From Streptomyces pluripotens (GTDB lineage: Bacteria > Actinomycetota > Actinomycetes > Streptomycetales > Streptomycetaceae): DNA of 64,000 nt. The stretch lies in contig NZ_CP021080.1 of assembly GCF_000802245.2 (NCBI RefSeq), positions 5,456,001 to 5,520,000 on the forward strand. Direction: 5' to 3'. A program made the position numbers and the translations under genes. Of this stretch, positions 18,966 through 31,800 are shown piece after piece. Below the pieces are notes generated by a model that saw only the letters and a program-made list of their open reading frames with translations, was not told the origin of the DNA and did not search any database. The first letter of the stretch is position 1; every line of letters begins with the position of its first letter.

Positions 18966-19883
18966 TTAGATCCAGCTCGCGAACTCCAGGAGCAGTTCCG
19001 CGTCCTTCTCCCGGCCGACCCGGCGGGCCCGTACCCCCGACTCCACCGCCCGGAACAGCGTCCAACCCCGCAGCCGCTCCTGGTCCACCTCCAGCGACTC
19101 CGCGAGCCGCTTGATGCGACGGCGGGTGGTGGCCGGGCCGGACGGCGCGGCGATCAGGTCCTCCACGCGGTCCCTCACCAGCCGTGCCAGGTCGAAGGCG
19201 GACTCGCCGACCACCGGGTCAGGCCCCACCGCGAGCCAAGGCATCCGCTCCCCGGCGAGTACCTTGCTCTGTCGGAAGGTGCCGTGCAGCAGCCGGTGAT
19301 CGGGCGGTGAGATCAGCAGTTCCGCGCGGGTCGCGAGCGCCGCATCGACCAGCGGCGCCAACTCCGGGTCGCCCTCGGCGCCCGCCCGCATGGCAGCCGC
19401 CTGGCGTCCGGTGCGCTCCTCGACGGTCTCGAAGACCTGCCCGGTCGGCGGGTCGACCCACAGCCTGCGCAGCGTTCCCGCCGCCTCAAGCAGCGCCTTG
19501 GCCTCAGGCAGCGAGCGCACCGACACATCCGGGTGCAGCCGCTCCAGCAGCAATGACCCGTCGGTGACGTCCTCGGCGTCCCGGGTATCCGCCTCCAGCA
19601 GCTGTACGGCGCCCAGCCCGGCCCAGTGCGCCAGCGCCGCCTGCTCGCTCTCGGGACGGGCCCTGGGCGGGGCCAGCTTCAGCACCGCCGGAGCGCCGTC
19701 CGCCCGCCGCACCAGTACCACCAGGCTGCTGCGGCCACCCGGCAACTGCACCCGCTCGACGGTCAACTCGCGCCGGGCGATGGCCCGTTCGGCGGCCTCG
19801 GGCAGCCTTGCCAGCCAGACGTCCCCGGCGGGAGCCGTCTCACCGAGCGCTCGCACCAGGCGTGGCGGCGGTTCGAAAGCCAT
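18966..19883 (-). CDS. Aminoglycoside/hydroxyurea phosphotransferase-like protein, predicted pseudokinase
   Basis: A 305-residue protein with the fold signature of the APH(6)/hydroxyurea kinase family. LKLAPPRARPESEQAALAHW carries the nucleotide lysine (K69), followed by LLLERLHP, LLHG and PVVGESAFDLARLVRDRV. The catalytic loop, normally HGDxHxxN, reads HGTFRQSKV: Asp is Thr202 and Asn is Lys207. The metal-binding aspartate of the following IDP motif is Gly220 (AVGPDP). All three chemistry residues are therefore replaced while the scaffold is kept. Resistance activity is unlikely; a sensor or binding role is inferred. The ATG at 19883 follows GGAAGGGA, preceded by four 10-bp repeats in the leader. 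Confidence 0.85.
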   Translation of the reverse strand: MAFEPPPRLVRALGETAPAGDVWLARLPEAAERAIARRELTVERVQLPGGRSSLVVLVRRADGAPAVLKLAPPRARPESEQAALAHWAGLGAVQLLEADTRDAEDVTDGSLLLERLHPDVSVRSLPEAKALLEAAGTLRRLWVDPPTGQVFETVEERTGRQAAAMRAGAEGDPELAPLVDAALATRAELLISPPDHRLLHGTFRQSKVLAGERMPWLAVGPDPVVGESAFDLARLVRDRVEDLIAAPSGPATTRRRIKRLAESLEVDQERLRGWTLFRAVESGVRARRVGREKDAELLLEFASWI

Positions 19884-19900
19884 GCGCGAGTGGTTCCCTT

Positions 19901-19940
19901 CCTTCTGGTCCTGTCTGGTCCTGTCTGGCCCTGTCTGGTC
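19901..19940. repeat. 10-bp tandem repeat in the leader of the pseudokinase gene
   Basis: Four near-identical 10-bp units occur: CTGTCTGGTC at 19911 and 19931, CTGTCTGGCC at 19921, and CCTTCTGGTC at 19901. They lie 18 to 57 bases upstream of the start codon of the minus-strand gene and touch its ribosome binding region, so copy-number change could alter expression. Confidence 0.9.
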
Positions 19941-20073
19941 TGTTCGGGCCGCGTTCGGATCGTGCTGGGCCTTTCCGGAATCCTGTCCGGTGGGGCCGGC
20001 ACCTTGTCGACGCCCTGCCGGGGTCCGGCCCCCGGCGGGGCCGTGATCCGGCGGGGGCAGACGGTGCGGACGC

Positions 20074-20565
20074 CTAGCGAGCCGCCGAGGCGGAGGCCGA
20101 CGGGGTCGCACCGGCCGCACCGGTCCCCGCGCCGGACCGCTCGGCGAGCCCAGGGAAGGCTACGCTCTCCCCGCTCCAGCGTGCGGCCCGCACCGCGGCC
20201 TCCCGCAATGCCTCCGCCGCCGAAGCACGCCGCTCACCGGCCGTCGCCCGCACCAGGTCGGAATACACCGCGGCCACCCGGTCCTCCAGCCGGGCAGCCA
20301 GCCGCACCGCCGCGTCCCCGTCCGCCACCGGGAAGGGCAGCGCGTAGGCGGCGCTCGCGGCGACCGGCCGGCCGCCCAGGTCGCGCACCTCGCGCACCAG
20401 CGCGTCCCGCCGCACCCGATGCGCGTCGTACGCCGCCCGAGCCTCGTTCCGGCGCCGCTCGCCGATCTGCCCGCCGACGACGCCGTATCCGTACACCGCC
20501 GCGTGTTCCGCCGCCAGTGCCGCCTGCAGCGCGGTCAACTCGGCGCTTCTCGTCTCGTCGCTCAC
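20074..20565 (-). CDS. DUF4439 ferritin-like domain protein
   Basis: A 163-residue helical protein with a ferritin-like DUF4439 domain: LQAALAAEHAAVYGYGVVGGQI carries the E-H pair, followed by AYDAHRVRRDALVREV and AALPF-type linker YALPFPVADG. The tail is Ala/Ser/Gly rich. Its GTG start overlaps the stop of the upstream lipoprotein gene (GTGA), so the two are coupled and the products may act together at the membrane. Metal binding is possible from the fold, but the full di-iron ligand set is not evident. Confidence 0.85.
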   Translation of the reverse strand: MSDETRSAELTALQAALAAEHAAVYGYGVVGGQIGERRRNEARAAYDAHRVRRDALVREVRDLGGRPVAASAAYALPFPVADGDAAVRLAARLEDRVAAVYSDLVRATAGERRASAAEALREAAVRAARWSGESVAFPGLAERSGAGTGAAGATPSASASAAR

Positions 20566-21110
20566 TTGGCCCCCTCCATCAGCAGGTACGCGTGCGCGGC
20601 GCCGGCTGCCGCGACGGATGCCAGCAGGCGGGCCAGCTCGCCCGGAACCTTCAGCAGGGCCTTGGCGCGCTGGTCGGCCAGGGCGCGCTCGGCGGCGGCA
20701 AGCTCGGCCAGGGCTTCCTTCGGAGTGGCTGGCACGGGAACCGGCGAGGCCGATCCAGTGCCCGTACCCGTACTAGCGGTGTCGGTGACGGTGGGTGCAG
20801 GTGGGCGTGTGGCCGTGGGCGTCCTACCGTCCTCGAACGCCCGGGCGTGCGCCACGACCTGGGTGCGCAGCGGGCTCAACCGCTCCGCCAGACCGGGGTG
20901 GGCGTCGAGCACGGTGTCGTAGCGCTCCAGTAGCCCTCGGCTGTCCCGGGCCGCACGCGCGCGTGCCCGAGCGGTGGCCGACGTGACGCCGTTGCCGCTG
21001 GTGTTCGGATCGGCCGAACACCCCACCAGAAGGACGGCGCCGGCGGCCGAGGCGAGCAGGGTTCTTCTGCGCGGCCCCGAAGGGGTGCGCGGCGGTGGGA
21101 AGTACGGCAC
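20562..21110 (-). CDS. Putative lipoprotein with twin-arginine-like signal
   Basis: A 182-residue exported protein. The N-terminus RRRTLLASAAGAVLLVGC contains an arginine cluster, a hydrophobic stretch and a lipobox (L-V-G-C), so Tat- or Sec-dependent export with lipidation is predicted. The mature part is alanine rich and helical with a Thr/Pro linker (residues ~110-140). GTG 21110 has GAGGAC seven bases upstream. It is coupled to the DUF4439 gene and divergent from rimP. No enzymatic domain is recognisable. Confidence 0.82.
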   Translation of the reverse strand: MPYFPPPRTPSGPRRRTLLASAAGAVLLVGCSADPNTSGNGVTSATARARARAARDSRGLLERYDTVLDAHPGLAERLSPLRTQVVAHARAFEDGRTPTATRPPAPTVTDTASTGTGTGSASPVPVPATPKEALAELAAAERALADQRAKALLKVPGELARLLASVAAAGAAHAYLLMEGAK

Positions 21111-21324
21111 TGCAAACGTCCTCGGAGAACTCGTACGGAGGAAAGAGCGGAGGCCGGCGGCTCGCCCGTGATCACCGTACCCGCGCACCTGTCCGGCGCC
21201 ACCCATCGGCACCGCAAGGCGCCGCTTGTCCACAGGTGGACGGCAACACTCCTCGCGACCGGATACCCTTTGACCAGACACGCGACCCACCCACAACAGC
21301 ACACGCGGCCGAGGAGTCACCCGG

Positions 21325-21834
21325 ATGAGCACCACCCAGAGCGAGAGGCTGCGAGAGCTGCTGGAACCGCTCGTCACCTCCCAAGGGCTGGATCTCGAAG
21401 AGATCGCCGTGGACTCCGTCGGACGCAAGCGGGTGTTGCGCGTGGTCGTCGACTCGGACACCGGAGCCGACCTGGACCGGATCGCCGATGTGAGCCGTGC
21501 GCTCTCGGCGAAGCTCGACGAGACCAACGCGATGGGCGACGCCGCGTATGACCTGGAGGTCGGGACCCCCGGCGCGGAGCGCCTCCTCACCGAGCACCGG
21601 CACTTCGTGCGTGCCACCGACCGGATGGTGAAGTTCCAGCTGGCCGAGGGCGGCGATCTGGCCGCCAGGATCCTCAGCGTCGATGAGGAGGGGCTCGACG
21701 TCGAGGTACCTGGAGTGAAGGGCCGCAAGGCCACGACACGCCGAATCGGTTTCCCGGAGATCGCCAAGGCGCGTGTCCAGGTGGAGTTCAACCGCAAGGA
21801 CAAGAAGGACATGAAGGAAGAGGAGGAGGCGTAG
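21325..21834 (+). CDS. rimP: Ribosome maturation factor RimP
   Basis: A 169-residue 30S assembly factor. The N-terminal domain carries [27 protein letters not shown] and the C-terminal SH3-like domain contains [25 protein letters not shown], with an acidic tail. It is the first gene of the conserved rimP-nusA-ylxR-infB operon; two bases separate its stop from the nusA GTG. The 214-bp upstream gap is shared with the divergent lipoprotein gene and must hold both promoters. Confidence 0.96.
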   Translation: MSTTQSERLRELLEPLVTSQGLDLEEIAVDSVGRKRVLRVVVDSDTGADLDRIADVSRALSAKLDETNAMGDAAYDLEVGTPGAERLLTEHRHFVRATDRMVKFQLAEGGDLAARILSVDEEGLDVEVPGVKGRKATTRRIGFPEIAKARVQVEFNRKDKKDMKEEEEA

Positions 21835-21836
21835 CC

Positions 21837-22832
21837 GTGGACATCGACATGAGCGCCCTGCGGGGCTTGGTCCGGGAGAAGGAGATCTCCTTCGACCTGC
21901 TGGTCGAGGCGATCGAGTCGGCCCTCCTCATCGCGTACCACCGCACCGAGGGAAGTCGTCGACACGCGCGCGTGGAGCTCAACCGGGAGACCGGACATGT
22001 GACCGTGTGGGCGAAGGAGGAACCCGAGGACCTCGAAGAGGGCCAGGAGCCCCGGGAGTTCGACGACACCCCCTCCGGCTTCGGCCGTATCGCCGCCACC
22101 ACCGCCAAGCAGGTGATCCTGCAGCGGCTGCGCGACGCCGAGGACGACGCGACGCTCGGCGAGTACGCCGGCCGTGAGGGTGACATCGTCACCGGTGTGG
22201 TCCAGCAGGGTCGCGACCCGAAGAACGTGCTCGTGGACATCGGGAAGCTGGAGGCCATCCTGCCGGTGCAGGAGCAGGTGCCCGGTGAGACGTACCCGCA
22301 CGGTATGCGGCTGCGGTCGTACGTCGTCCGGGTCGCCAAGGGCGTCCGAGGTCCCTCCGTGACCCTCTCCCGCACGCACCCCAACCTGGTGAAGAAGCTG
22401 TTCGCCCTGGAGGTGCCGGAGATCGCCGACGGCTCCGTCGAGATCGCCGCGATCGCCCGTGAGGCCGGTCACCGCACCAAGATCGCCGTTCGATCCACCC
22501 GTGCGGGCCTGAACGCTAAGGGCGCCTGCATCGGCCCCATGGGCGGTCGGGTGCGCAATGTGATGGGCGAGCTGAACGGCGAGAAGATCGACATCGTCGA
22601 CTGGTCGGACGACCCGGCCGAGATGGTGGCGAACGCCTTGTCACCCGCCCGGGTGAGCAAGGTGGAGGTCGTCGATCTGGCCACCCGCTCCGCACGGGTG
22701 ACCGTGCCCGACTACCAGCTGTCGCTGGCGATCGGCAAGGAGGGACAGAACGCCCGGCTCGCCGCCCGGCTCACCGGCTGGCGGATCGACATCCGGCCCG
22801 ACACCGAGCAGGCCGAGCAGGCTGGGGAGTAA
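21837..22832 (+). CDS. nusA: Transcription termination/antitermination factor NusA
   Basis: A 331-residue RNA polymerase-binding factor. It has an N-terminal domain (residues 1-130), an S1 domain ([28 protein letters not shown]), and KH1 and KH2 domains ([21 protein letters not shown] and [19 protein letters not shown]). It lacks the C-terminal acidic repeats of the E. coli protein, as is normal in actinobacteria. The GTG start lies two bases after the rimP stop, with GGAGGAGG inside the end of rimP as ribosome site. Confidence 0.97.
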   Translation: MDIDMSALRGLVREKEISFDLLVEAIESALLIAYHRTEGSRRHARVELNRETGHVTVWAKEEPEDLEEGQEPREFDDTPSGFGRIAATTAKQVILQRLRDAEDDATLGEYAGREGDIVTGVVQQGRDPKNVLVDIGKLEAILPVQEQVPGETYPHGMRLRSYVVRVAKGVRGPSVTLSRTHPNLVKKLFALEVPEIADGSVEIAAIAREAGHRTKIAVRSTRAGLNAKGACIGPMGGRVRNVMGELNGEKIDIVDWSDDPAEMVANALSPARVSKVEVVDLATRSARVTVPDYQLSLAIGKEGQNARLAARLTGWRIDIRPDTEQAEQAGE

Positions 22833-22840
22833 GTCGGGAA

Positions 22841-22866
22841 CCGCCCCGGAAGCAGGCCCGGGGCGG
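22841..22866 (+). terminator. Hairpin between nusA and ylxR, possible internal attenuator
   Basis: A 9-bp perfect stem (22841-22849 with 22858-22866) and 8-nt loop lie eight bases after the nusA stop codon. There is no T-tract, so partial read-through into ylxR-infB is likely. Confidence 0.5.
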
Positions 22867-22991
22867 CCCCGCGGCGGATCCGCAGCAGCTTCGGGGAATA
22901 GATCCAGGCCACAGGTCGCTTGGAATACGACAACAGCCGTTCGATCTTTGCCCCGAAGGGGTGGGGTCGGTACGGGGAGGTACACTTAACT

Positions 22992-23288
22992 GTGTCTGGC
23001 CGGACGCCTGCCCGAGCATGCCCTGAACGCACCTGTGTGGGGTGCCGGGAACGGGCGGCCAAGAATGATCTCCTGCGGATCGTGAAGATCGAGGATGCAT
23101 GCACCCCCGATCCTCGCGGTACGCTGCCCGGCCGGGGTGCGTATGTGCACCCCGCCCTGGTCTGTTTGAACCAGGCGGTACGCCGTCGGGTGTTCTCGCG
23201 GGCACTGCGCGCCCCGGGAGCGCTCGACACAAAGGCGTTGCGCCGTTACCTCGAGCAGACAACAGTTGTCGAGCAGGCAACGCCGTAA
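22992..23288 (+). CDS. ylxR: YlxR family protein (DUF448)
   Basis: A 98-residue basic RNA-binding protein with the family signature RTCVGCRERAAKNDLLRIV and GRGAYVHPALVCLNQAVRRRVF. In Bacillus, a homologue was reported to bind and modulate RNase P; whether this holds here is unknown. GTG 22992 is preceded by GGGGAGG at the long spacing of about 11 bases. The position between nusA and infB is invariant in many Gram-positive bacteria. Confidence 0.93.
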   Translation: MSGRTPARACPERTCVGCRERAAKNDLLRIVKIEDACTPDPRGTLPGRGAYVHPALVCLNQAVRRRVFSRALRAPGALDTKALRRYLEQTTVVEQATP

Positions 23289-23432
23289 GACATGCCGTAC
23301 GGAACCCCGTTCGGCCTGGTACCTCGCGAGTCGAAAGCAGGTCGAGATTGCGATGAGCACTCGATGAGTACGCGATGAGTACGCCCATGAACTAGCGACG
23401 GTCCGGCTTCACCCGGACCTCAAAGGAGCGAA

Positions 23433-26543
<3,111 letters not shown>

Positions 26544-26560
26544 TACAGCCGACGGTCTGT

Positions 26561-26594
26561 GCTGGCCGACGGGACTTCGGTTCCGTCGGCCAGC
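26561..26594 (+). terminator. Terminator of the rimP-infB operon
   Basis: A 12-bp perfect stem (26561-26572 with 26583-26594), extended by further pairs to a TTCG tetraloop, lies 17 bp after the infB stop codon. Confidence 0.88.
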
Positions 26595-26818
26595 GGTCTT
26601 CCGGCCTACCAGCCGGCGGGGCACGCTGTCGTCGGTCCGGACGAGACGGCAGCCCCGTGGGACCGGTCCTGAAGAGGTCCGGCCCCGACCCCACCACGGC
26701 CGACGGAGCAGAAACCCTGTCGAGCCGGAGGGGGGTAAGCGGTACCGTTCATGGTGTCCCTGGACCGCACGGACCCGGGGCCATCGATCCCGTACCGGCG
26801 GGTGAACCGGATACACAC

Positions 26819-27112
26819 ATGTACGTGGGGACTCTGTCCTTCGACCTCCTCCTCGGCGACGTCCATTCGCTGAAGGAGAAGCGCTCCGTCGTCCGCCCGA
26901 TCGTCGCCGAACTCCAGCGGAAGTACGCCGTGAGCGCGGCCGAGGTGGACCACATGAACCTCCACCGGCGGGCCGTCATCGGCCTTGCCACGGTCTCCGG
27001 TGACGCGGCCCACCTCGCCGACGTGCTGGACAGGTGCGAACGGCTGGTCGCCGGCCGCCCCGAGATCGAGCTGCTGTCCGTCCGACGCCGTTTCCACGGC
27101 GAAGACGACTGA
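26819..27112 (+). CDS. DUF503 family protein
   Basis: A 97-residue protein with the DUF503 pattern: YVGTLSFDLLLGDVHSLKEKRSVVRPIVAELQRKY and LHRRAVIGLATVSGDAAHLADVLD. It is conserved between infB and rbfA in actinobacteria and Firmicutes, implying a link to ribosome or RNA maturation; the biochemical role is unknown. The ATG at 26819 matches the typical N-terminus; the frame is open upstream without a ribosome site. Confidence 0.93.
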   Translation: MYVGTLSFDLLLGDVHSLKEKRSVVRPIVAELQRKYAVSAAEVDHMNLHRRAVIGLATVSGDAAHLADVLDRCERLVAGRPEIELLSVRRRFHGEDD

Positions 27113-27184
27113 AGACGGCCGGCAGCGGCAGCTGGCGACCAGATCATAGAACGCAAGAAGAAAGAAAGAACGGGAGACGGACCA

Positions 27185-27652
27185 GTGGCCGACAACGCGC
27201 GGGCGAAAAGGCTGGCGGACCTCATCCGGGAGGTGGTGGCCCAGAAGCTGCAGCGCGGGATCAAGGACCCGCGGCTCGGCTCGCACGTCACCATCACGGA
27301 CACCCGGGTCACGGGCGACCTGAGGGAGGCGACCGTCTTCTACACGGTCTACGGGGACGAGGAGGAGCGGAAGGCCGCTGCCGCCGGCCTGGAGAGCGCC
27401 AAGGGCATCCTGCGCTCCGAGGTGGGCCGCGCGGCCGGTGTGAAGTTCACGCCGACCCTGACCTTCGTCGCGGACGCCCTGCCGGACACCGCCCGGACCA
27501 TCGAGGACCTCCTCGACAAGGCACGGCAGTCCGACGCGAAGGTCCGTGAGGCCTCCGCGGGCGCGTCGTACGCGGGCGGAGCGGATCCCTACCGCAAGCC
27601 GGCCGACGACGCGGTCGACGCGACCGAGACGGACGGCGACGCCGCGGAATGA
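27185..27652 (+). CDS. rbfA: 30S ribosome-binding factor RbfA
   Basis: A 155-residue KH-fold factor that binds the 5' end of 16S rRNA during late 30S maturation. Motifs are RAKRLADLIREVVAQKLQRGIKD, ITDTRVTGDLREATVFYTV and GVKFTPTLTFVADALPD. The acidic tail is an actinobacterial feature. The GTG start follows GGGAGACGG, and the last codons overlap the truB start (ATGA), so the two are translationally coupled. Confidence 0.96.
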   Translation: MADNARAKRLADLIREVVAQKLQRGIKDPRLGSHVTITDTRVTGDLREATVFYTVYGDEEERKAAAAGLESAKGILRSEVGRAAGVKFTPTLTFVADALPDTARTIEDLLDKARQSDAKVREASAGASYAGGADPYRKPADDAVDATETDGDAAE

Positions 27653-28557
27653 CCCAGAAGCACACCATCACGCCCGACGGCCTCGTCATCGTCGACAAGC
27701 CGTCGGGCTTCACTTCGCACGACGTGGTCGCCAAGATGCGGGGGATCGCGAAGACCCGCCGCGTCGGCCACGCAGGCACCCTCGACCCGATGGCGACCGG
27801 CGTACTGGTCCTCGGCATCGAGCGAGCCACCAAGCTCCTCGGGCACCTCGCCCTCACCGAGAAGGAGTACCTGGGCACCATCCGCCTGGGCCAGACCACG
27901 CTCACCGACGACGCGGAAGGCGAGATCACCTCCGCCACCGACGCGTCCAAGGTGACCCGGGACGCCATCGATGCCGGCATCGCCAAGTTGACCGGCGACA
28001 TCATGCAGGTGCCGTCCAAGGTCAGTGCCATCAAGATCGACGGCGTGCGGTCGTACAAGCGGGCCCGTGAGGGCGAGGAGTTCGAGATCCCCGCCCGACC
28101 GGTGACCATCTCCTCCTTCGCCGTCTACGACGTCCGGGACGCCGTCGCCGCGGACGGCACCGAGGTCCTCGACCTGGTCGTGTCCGTGGTCTGCTCGTCC
28201 GGCACCTACATTCGTGCCCTCGCCCGTGACCTGGGCGCCGACCTGGGCGTCGGCGGCCACCTCACGGCACTGCGCCGAACGCGTGTCGGGCCGTACAGGC
28301 TGGATGCGGCGAAGACGCTGGACCAACTCCAGGAGAAGCTGGCCGTGATGCCGATCGCCGAGGCCGCCGCTGCCGCGTTCCCCCGCTGGGAGGTGGACAG
28401 CAAGCGGTCCCGGCTGTTGCTGAACGGGGTCCGACTGGAGATGCCTGACGAGTACGCGGGTGCCGGTCCCGTTGCCGTCTTCGACCTCGAGGGCCGCTTC
28501 CTCGCCCTCGTCGAGGAGCACAAGGGCAAGGCCAAGAGCCTGGCCGTCTTCGGCTGA
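27649..28557 (+). CDS. truB: tRNA pseudouridine(55) synthase
   Basis: A 302-residue enzyme that isomerises U55 in the T-loop of tRNAs. The catalytic aspartate lies in the signature RRVGHAGTLDPMATGVLVLG; other family motifs are VDKPSGFTSHDVV, SVVCSSGTYIRALARDLG and the C-terminal PUA-like part. It overlaps rbfA by four bases. A 12-bp hairpin follows 20 bp after the stop. Confidence 0.96.
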   Translation: MTQKHTITPDGLVIVDKPSGFTSHDVVAKMRGIAKTRRVGHAGTLDPMATGVLVLGIERATKLLGHLALTEKEYLGTIRLGQTTLTDDAEGEITSATDASKVTRDAIDAGIAKLTGDIMQVPSKVSAIKIDGVRSYKRAREGEEFEIPARPVTISSFAVYDVRDAVAADGTEVLDLVVSVVCSSGTYIRALARDLGADLGVGGHLTALRRTRVGPYRLDAAKTLDQLQEKLAVMPIAEAAAAAFPRWEVDSKRSRLLLNGVRLEMPDEYAGAGPVAVFDLEGRFLALVEEHKGKAKSLAVFG

Positions 28558-28577
28558 ACCGGCCTGGGGCCTTGCCC

Positions 28578-28622
28578 GTGGAGCGGCGGCCGGCCACGGG
28601 ATGAACCCTGCCGCCGCTCCAC
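28578..28622 (+). terminator. Hairpin terminator after truB
   Basis: A perfect 12-bp stem (28578-28589 with 28611-28622) with a 21-nt loop, followed by CGATCCCCCCT. The interval up to 28809 otherwise shows only a TAGGGT hexamer at 28648 without a matching -35. Confidence 0.7.
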
Positions 28623-28809
28623 GATCCCCCCTCGGTTCCCCCATCCCTAGGGTTATCCAACGACCCTCGGCAATTCACCCGTCCGGGCAGGCGCTCGGAG
28701 TGAATCAGGGGAGCGGACGGGGGCGCGTTTGCCGCACGATCTGTCCTGCCGATCATCCCGCGCCTACCGTCGGGGGAGAGGCACGCGGTACGGGCGGGGA
28801 GGTACGACC

Positions 28810-31800
28810 ATGGCGGGACGGGGCCCGCGTACCGGAGACCGGTGCGGGGCGGCGGACGGCACGTCGGGAACGCCGGACGGTACCCGGCCGGAACACGGCA
28901 ACCACAGGGACGACGACGTCCGGCAGGGCCAGTGCGCCGACGGCTCGGACCACGTCACCACCCGCCCCGACCCCGACCTCGTCCAGATCCGCGACCTCGC
29001 CGGCCGCCCGCGCGGCGTCGGCTTCCTGGCCGATCACCACGGCACCCTCCTCACCAGTCACGAGGCGGTCGACGGCCTACCCCGGCTGACGCTGCACGCC
29101 TCGGGGGGCAGTACGTGCCTGGTCGACGCCCACGCCGTCACCCCGCTGCCCGCCCTGGACCTGGCCCTGGTCCGCACCGAGGGCTTGGACGCCGACCCGC
29201 TGCCACTGACCGTCCGGGAACGGATCGACGCCGGTGCCTACGTACGGATCGCCGCGGGCTGCTGGCGCGAGGCTCGGGTGCTCGCCGCCACTCAGGTGAC
29301 GTATACCGCCTCGGACCGCCTCCACCTCCTTGAGGGCGTCCTGGAACTGGCGATCGGTACGGCGGGCCGGGACGCGCTCCGGCCTGGCGGAGGGGCAACC
29401 GGGGGGCCGGTGCTCGACGCCCGCACCGGCGTCGTCCTCGGTGTCCTCGGTACCGCCTTGCACACCGCTCAGCGTGGCGCGGGCTTCGCGGTCCCCCTAC
29501 GGCCCGCCGATGGGCCCCTGGGCAACCTGCTCGCCCGCAATGCGGCCACTGTGCCCGCATACGGCGCCGACCTCAACCTGGCCGGTGTACTCGAACTGAC
29601 CGCCACCTCAGTGGGCCAGGACGGCCCGCACGGCGCTCTGGCCGGCACCGTCGACCCGGTCGAACGAGCCGGTGCCGCACGGGAGCTGGCCGTCTTCACC
29701 GACGGCGACCGGGCCGTGCTCGGGCTCGTCGGCGCCCCGGGCAGCGGTCGTACCACGGAGCTCGCGGCTCTCGCCGCCCGCCGGGGCCGGGGCGAGCGCC
29801 CCGCGCCCACGTTGTGGCTGCGGGGCGCCGACCTCCAGGACGCGGACGACTCCGTGGCCGACGCCGCCCGCCGCACGCTGCGGCGGGCGGCCCGGATCGT
29901 CGCCGCCGCGGCCGCCGTCCGGCCGGGAGACCTGGGGGACCTCGCCCCGGAACGTCTGGCCCGCCTCGCCGCCCGGGCCGGCCGCCCGCTGCTGCTTCTC
30001 CTTGACGGTCCCGAGGAGATGCCCCCGGTCCTCGCCCACCGGCTGCCCGAGTGGACCGAGGGAACAGCCGACTGGCTGCGGCAGAACGGGGTACGGCTGG
30101 TGGTGGCCTGCCGGGAAGAGTACTGGGAGGGAGCCGGTTCCCGGTTTCCCGCCGAGCTGCTGCACACCCCTGCAGGGCCCGCGGACCCGATCCACTCGCG
30201 GGCCGGCTGCCCCGGCGCGCTTCCTCCCGCGGTCGGTCACTCCAGCTCGTTCCCGCCGTCCCCGGTCGGCCCTGCCAACTCCCTTCCCTTCCCGACCGAC
30301 GGCGCACGATCCCTCTACTCCCCGACCGACCGCGCGGACCCGTTCCCCCCGTGCGTGCGGCTCGCCGACCTCACCGCCGAGGAGGCCCAGCGGGCCGGCG
30401 CCCGCTACGGCATTCCCGACGGCGCCCTCACCGACGCGGACGCCCGGCACCCGCTCACCCTCCGCTTGCTGTCCGAGGTCCGTGCCGCGGGCCCGGACAC
30501 CGGGGCCGGACCGGCTGGCGTCCGGGCCACCGGGCCGGTCGACCGGCACGATGTGTTCTCCGCCTACCTCGACCTGATGTGCTTGCGCATCGCGGTCCGC
30601 CTGGCCGCCGAGAGCGGCCTGCGCGGCACGGCCGTACGGCGGCTCGCGGCCCGGGTGGCGGGCCAGGTGCACGAGGCGGCCCGGCGCAGCCTCGGACCCG
30701 GCCAGGGGGAACTGGACCGGGAGTCGTTCGAGGCGGTGTTCCCCTGGGGACCAGCCCCGGCCCGGCTCGGCGGGGGGACCGGCTGGGCCTCTGCCGTGCT
30801 CGCCGAGGGTCTGCTCGTCCCGGCCGGTGGTGGCTACCGTTTCGGCCACGAGGAGCTGGCCGACTGGATCCAGGGCATGCACCTGGACCTGGACGAGGCC
30901 CTCCGCGCCCTGGCGTACCGCTCCCGCGACCAGCGTGCAGCCCTGCCGGTCCCCGTGCCCCACCACCGTGTCGGCCCGGTCGTCCAGGCCCTGCTCCTCC
31001 TGGCCCGCCAGCACGGCCACCGGCAACTAACGCTTCGCCTGAGGGAGCTGACGGACACCTTGGAGCGGGACCCGGGCTCCTGGTGGTCCGCCCGGCTACT
31101 CGCCCGGACCCTGTTGCAGACGCCGGACGCCACGCCGTACACCGAGGTGCTGCGACTGCTCGCCGACCGTGTCGTCGCCTGGCGCCGCGAACAGCGCCCC
31201 GTACCCGCCGAGTTCGCTCCGGCTTTCTGGACCGCCCTGCCGCTCAGCGACGCCGAGCGCCTCGACCTGCTGCGCCGGCTGGTACTAGCGGACCCGGCGC
31301 CGCCCGATCCCGGCGAGCGCTGTCTCGACGCGGTGGCCCGGTTGCTCGCCGTCCGGCCCGTGGCCGTACAACGCCTGCTGACGCACTGGTTCGACGACGA
31401 GCGACCGCTGCCCGCGACCCCGCACGCCACCGTGGCGACCGCCGCTCAGGCGTTGCTGCACACCCACCGGCACCGTGCCCTGGACGAGCTGACGGAGGTG
31501 CTGGTGGCGAGCGCGCACCGGCGCGCAGACGAATTGCTCGCGACCCTCGCCGAGGACGAACCGGCGGCCGTCTGCCGGGCCGTAGACCGCTGGGCGCACG
31601 ACGAGCGGCCCGCTCGCCGGGTGGCCGCGGTGGCGTTCGGGCTGTGCGTCGCCCCGCGCGCCCGTTCCGAGGCGGACCGCGAGCTGTTGCGCCAAGCCGC
31701 GCTCGCCCTGCTCGCCCGCCCCATGGACCGCAGCCTGCACGGCGGCGCCCTCGCCCTCCTCGTCCGTGACCCGCACACCCGCGCCCGGTACTTGGCCGCG

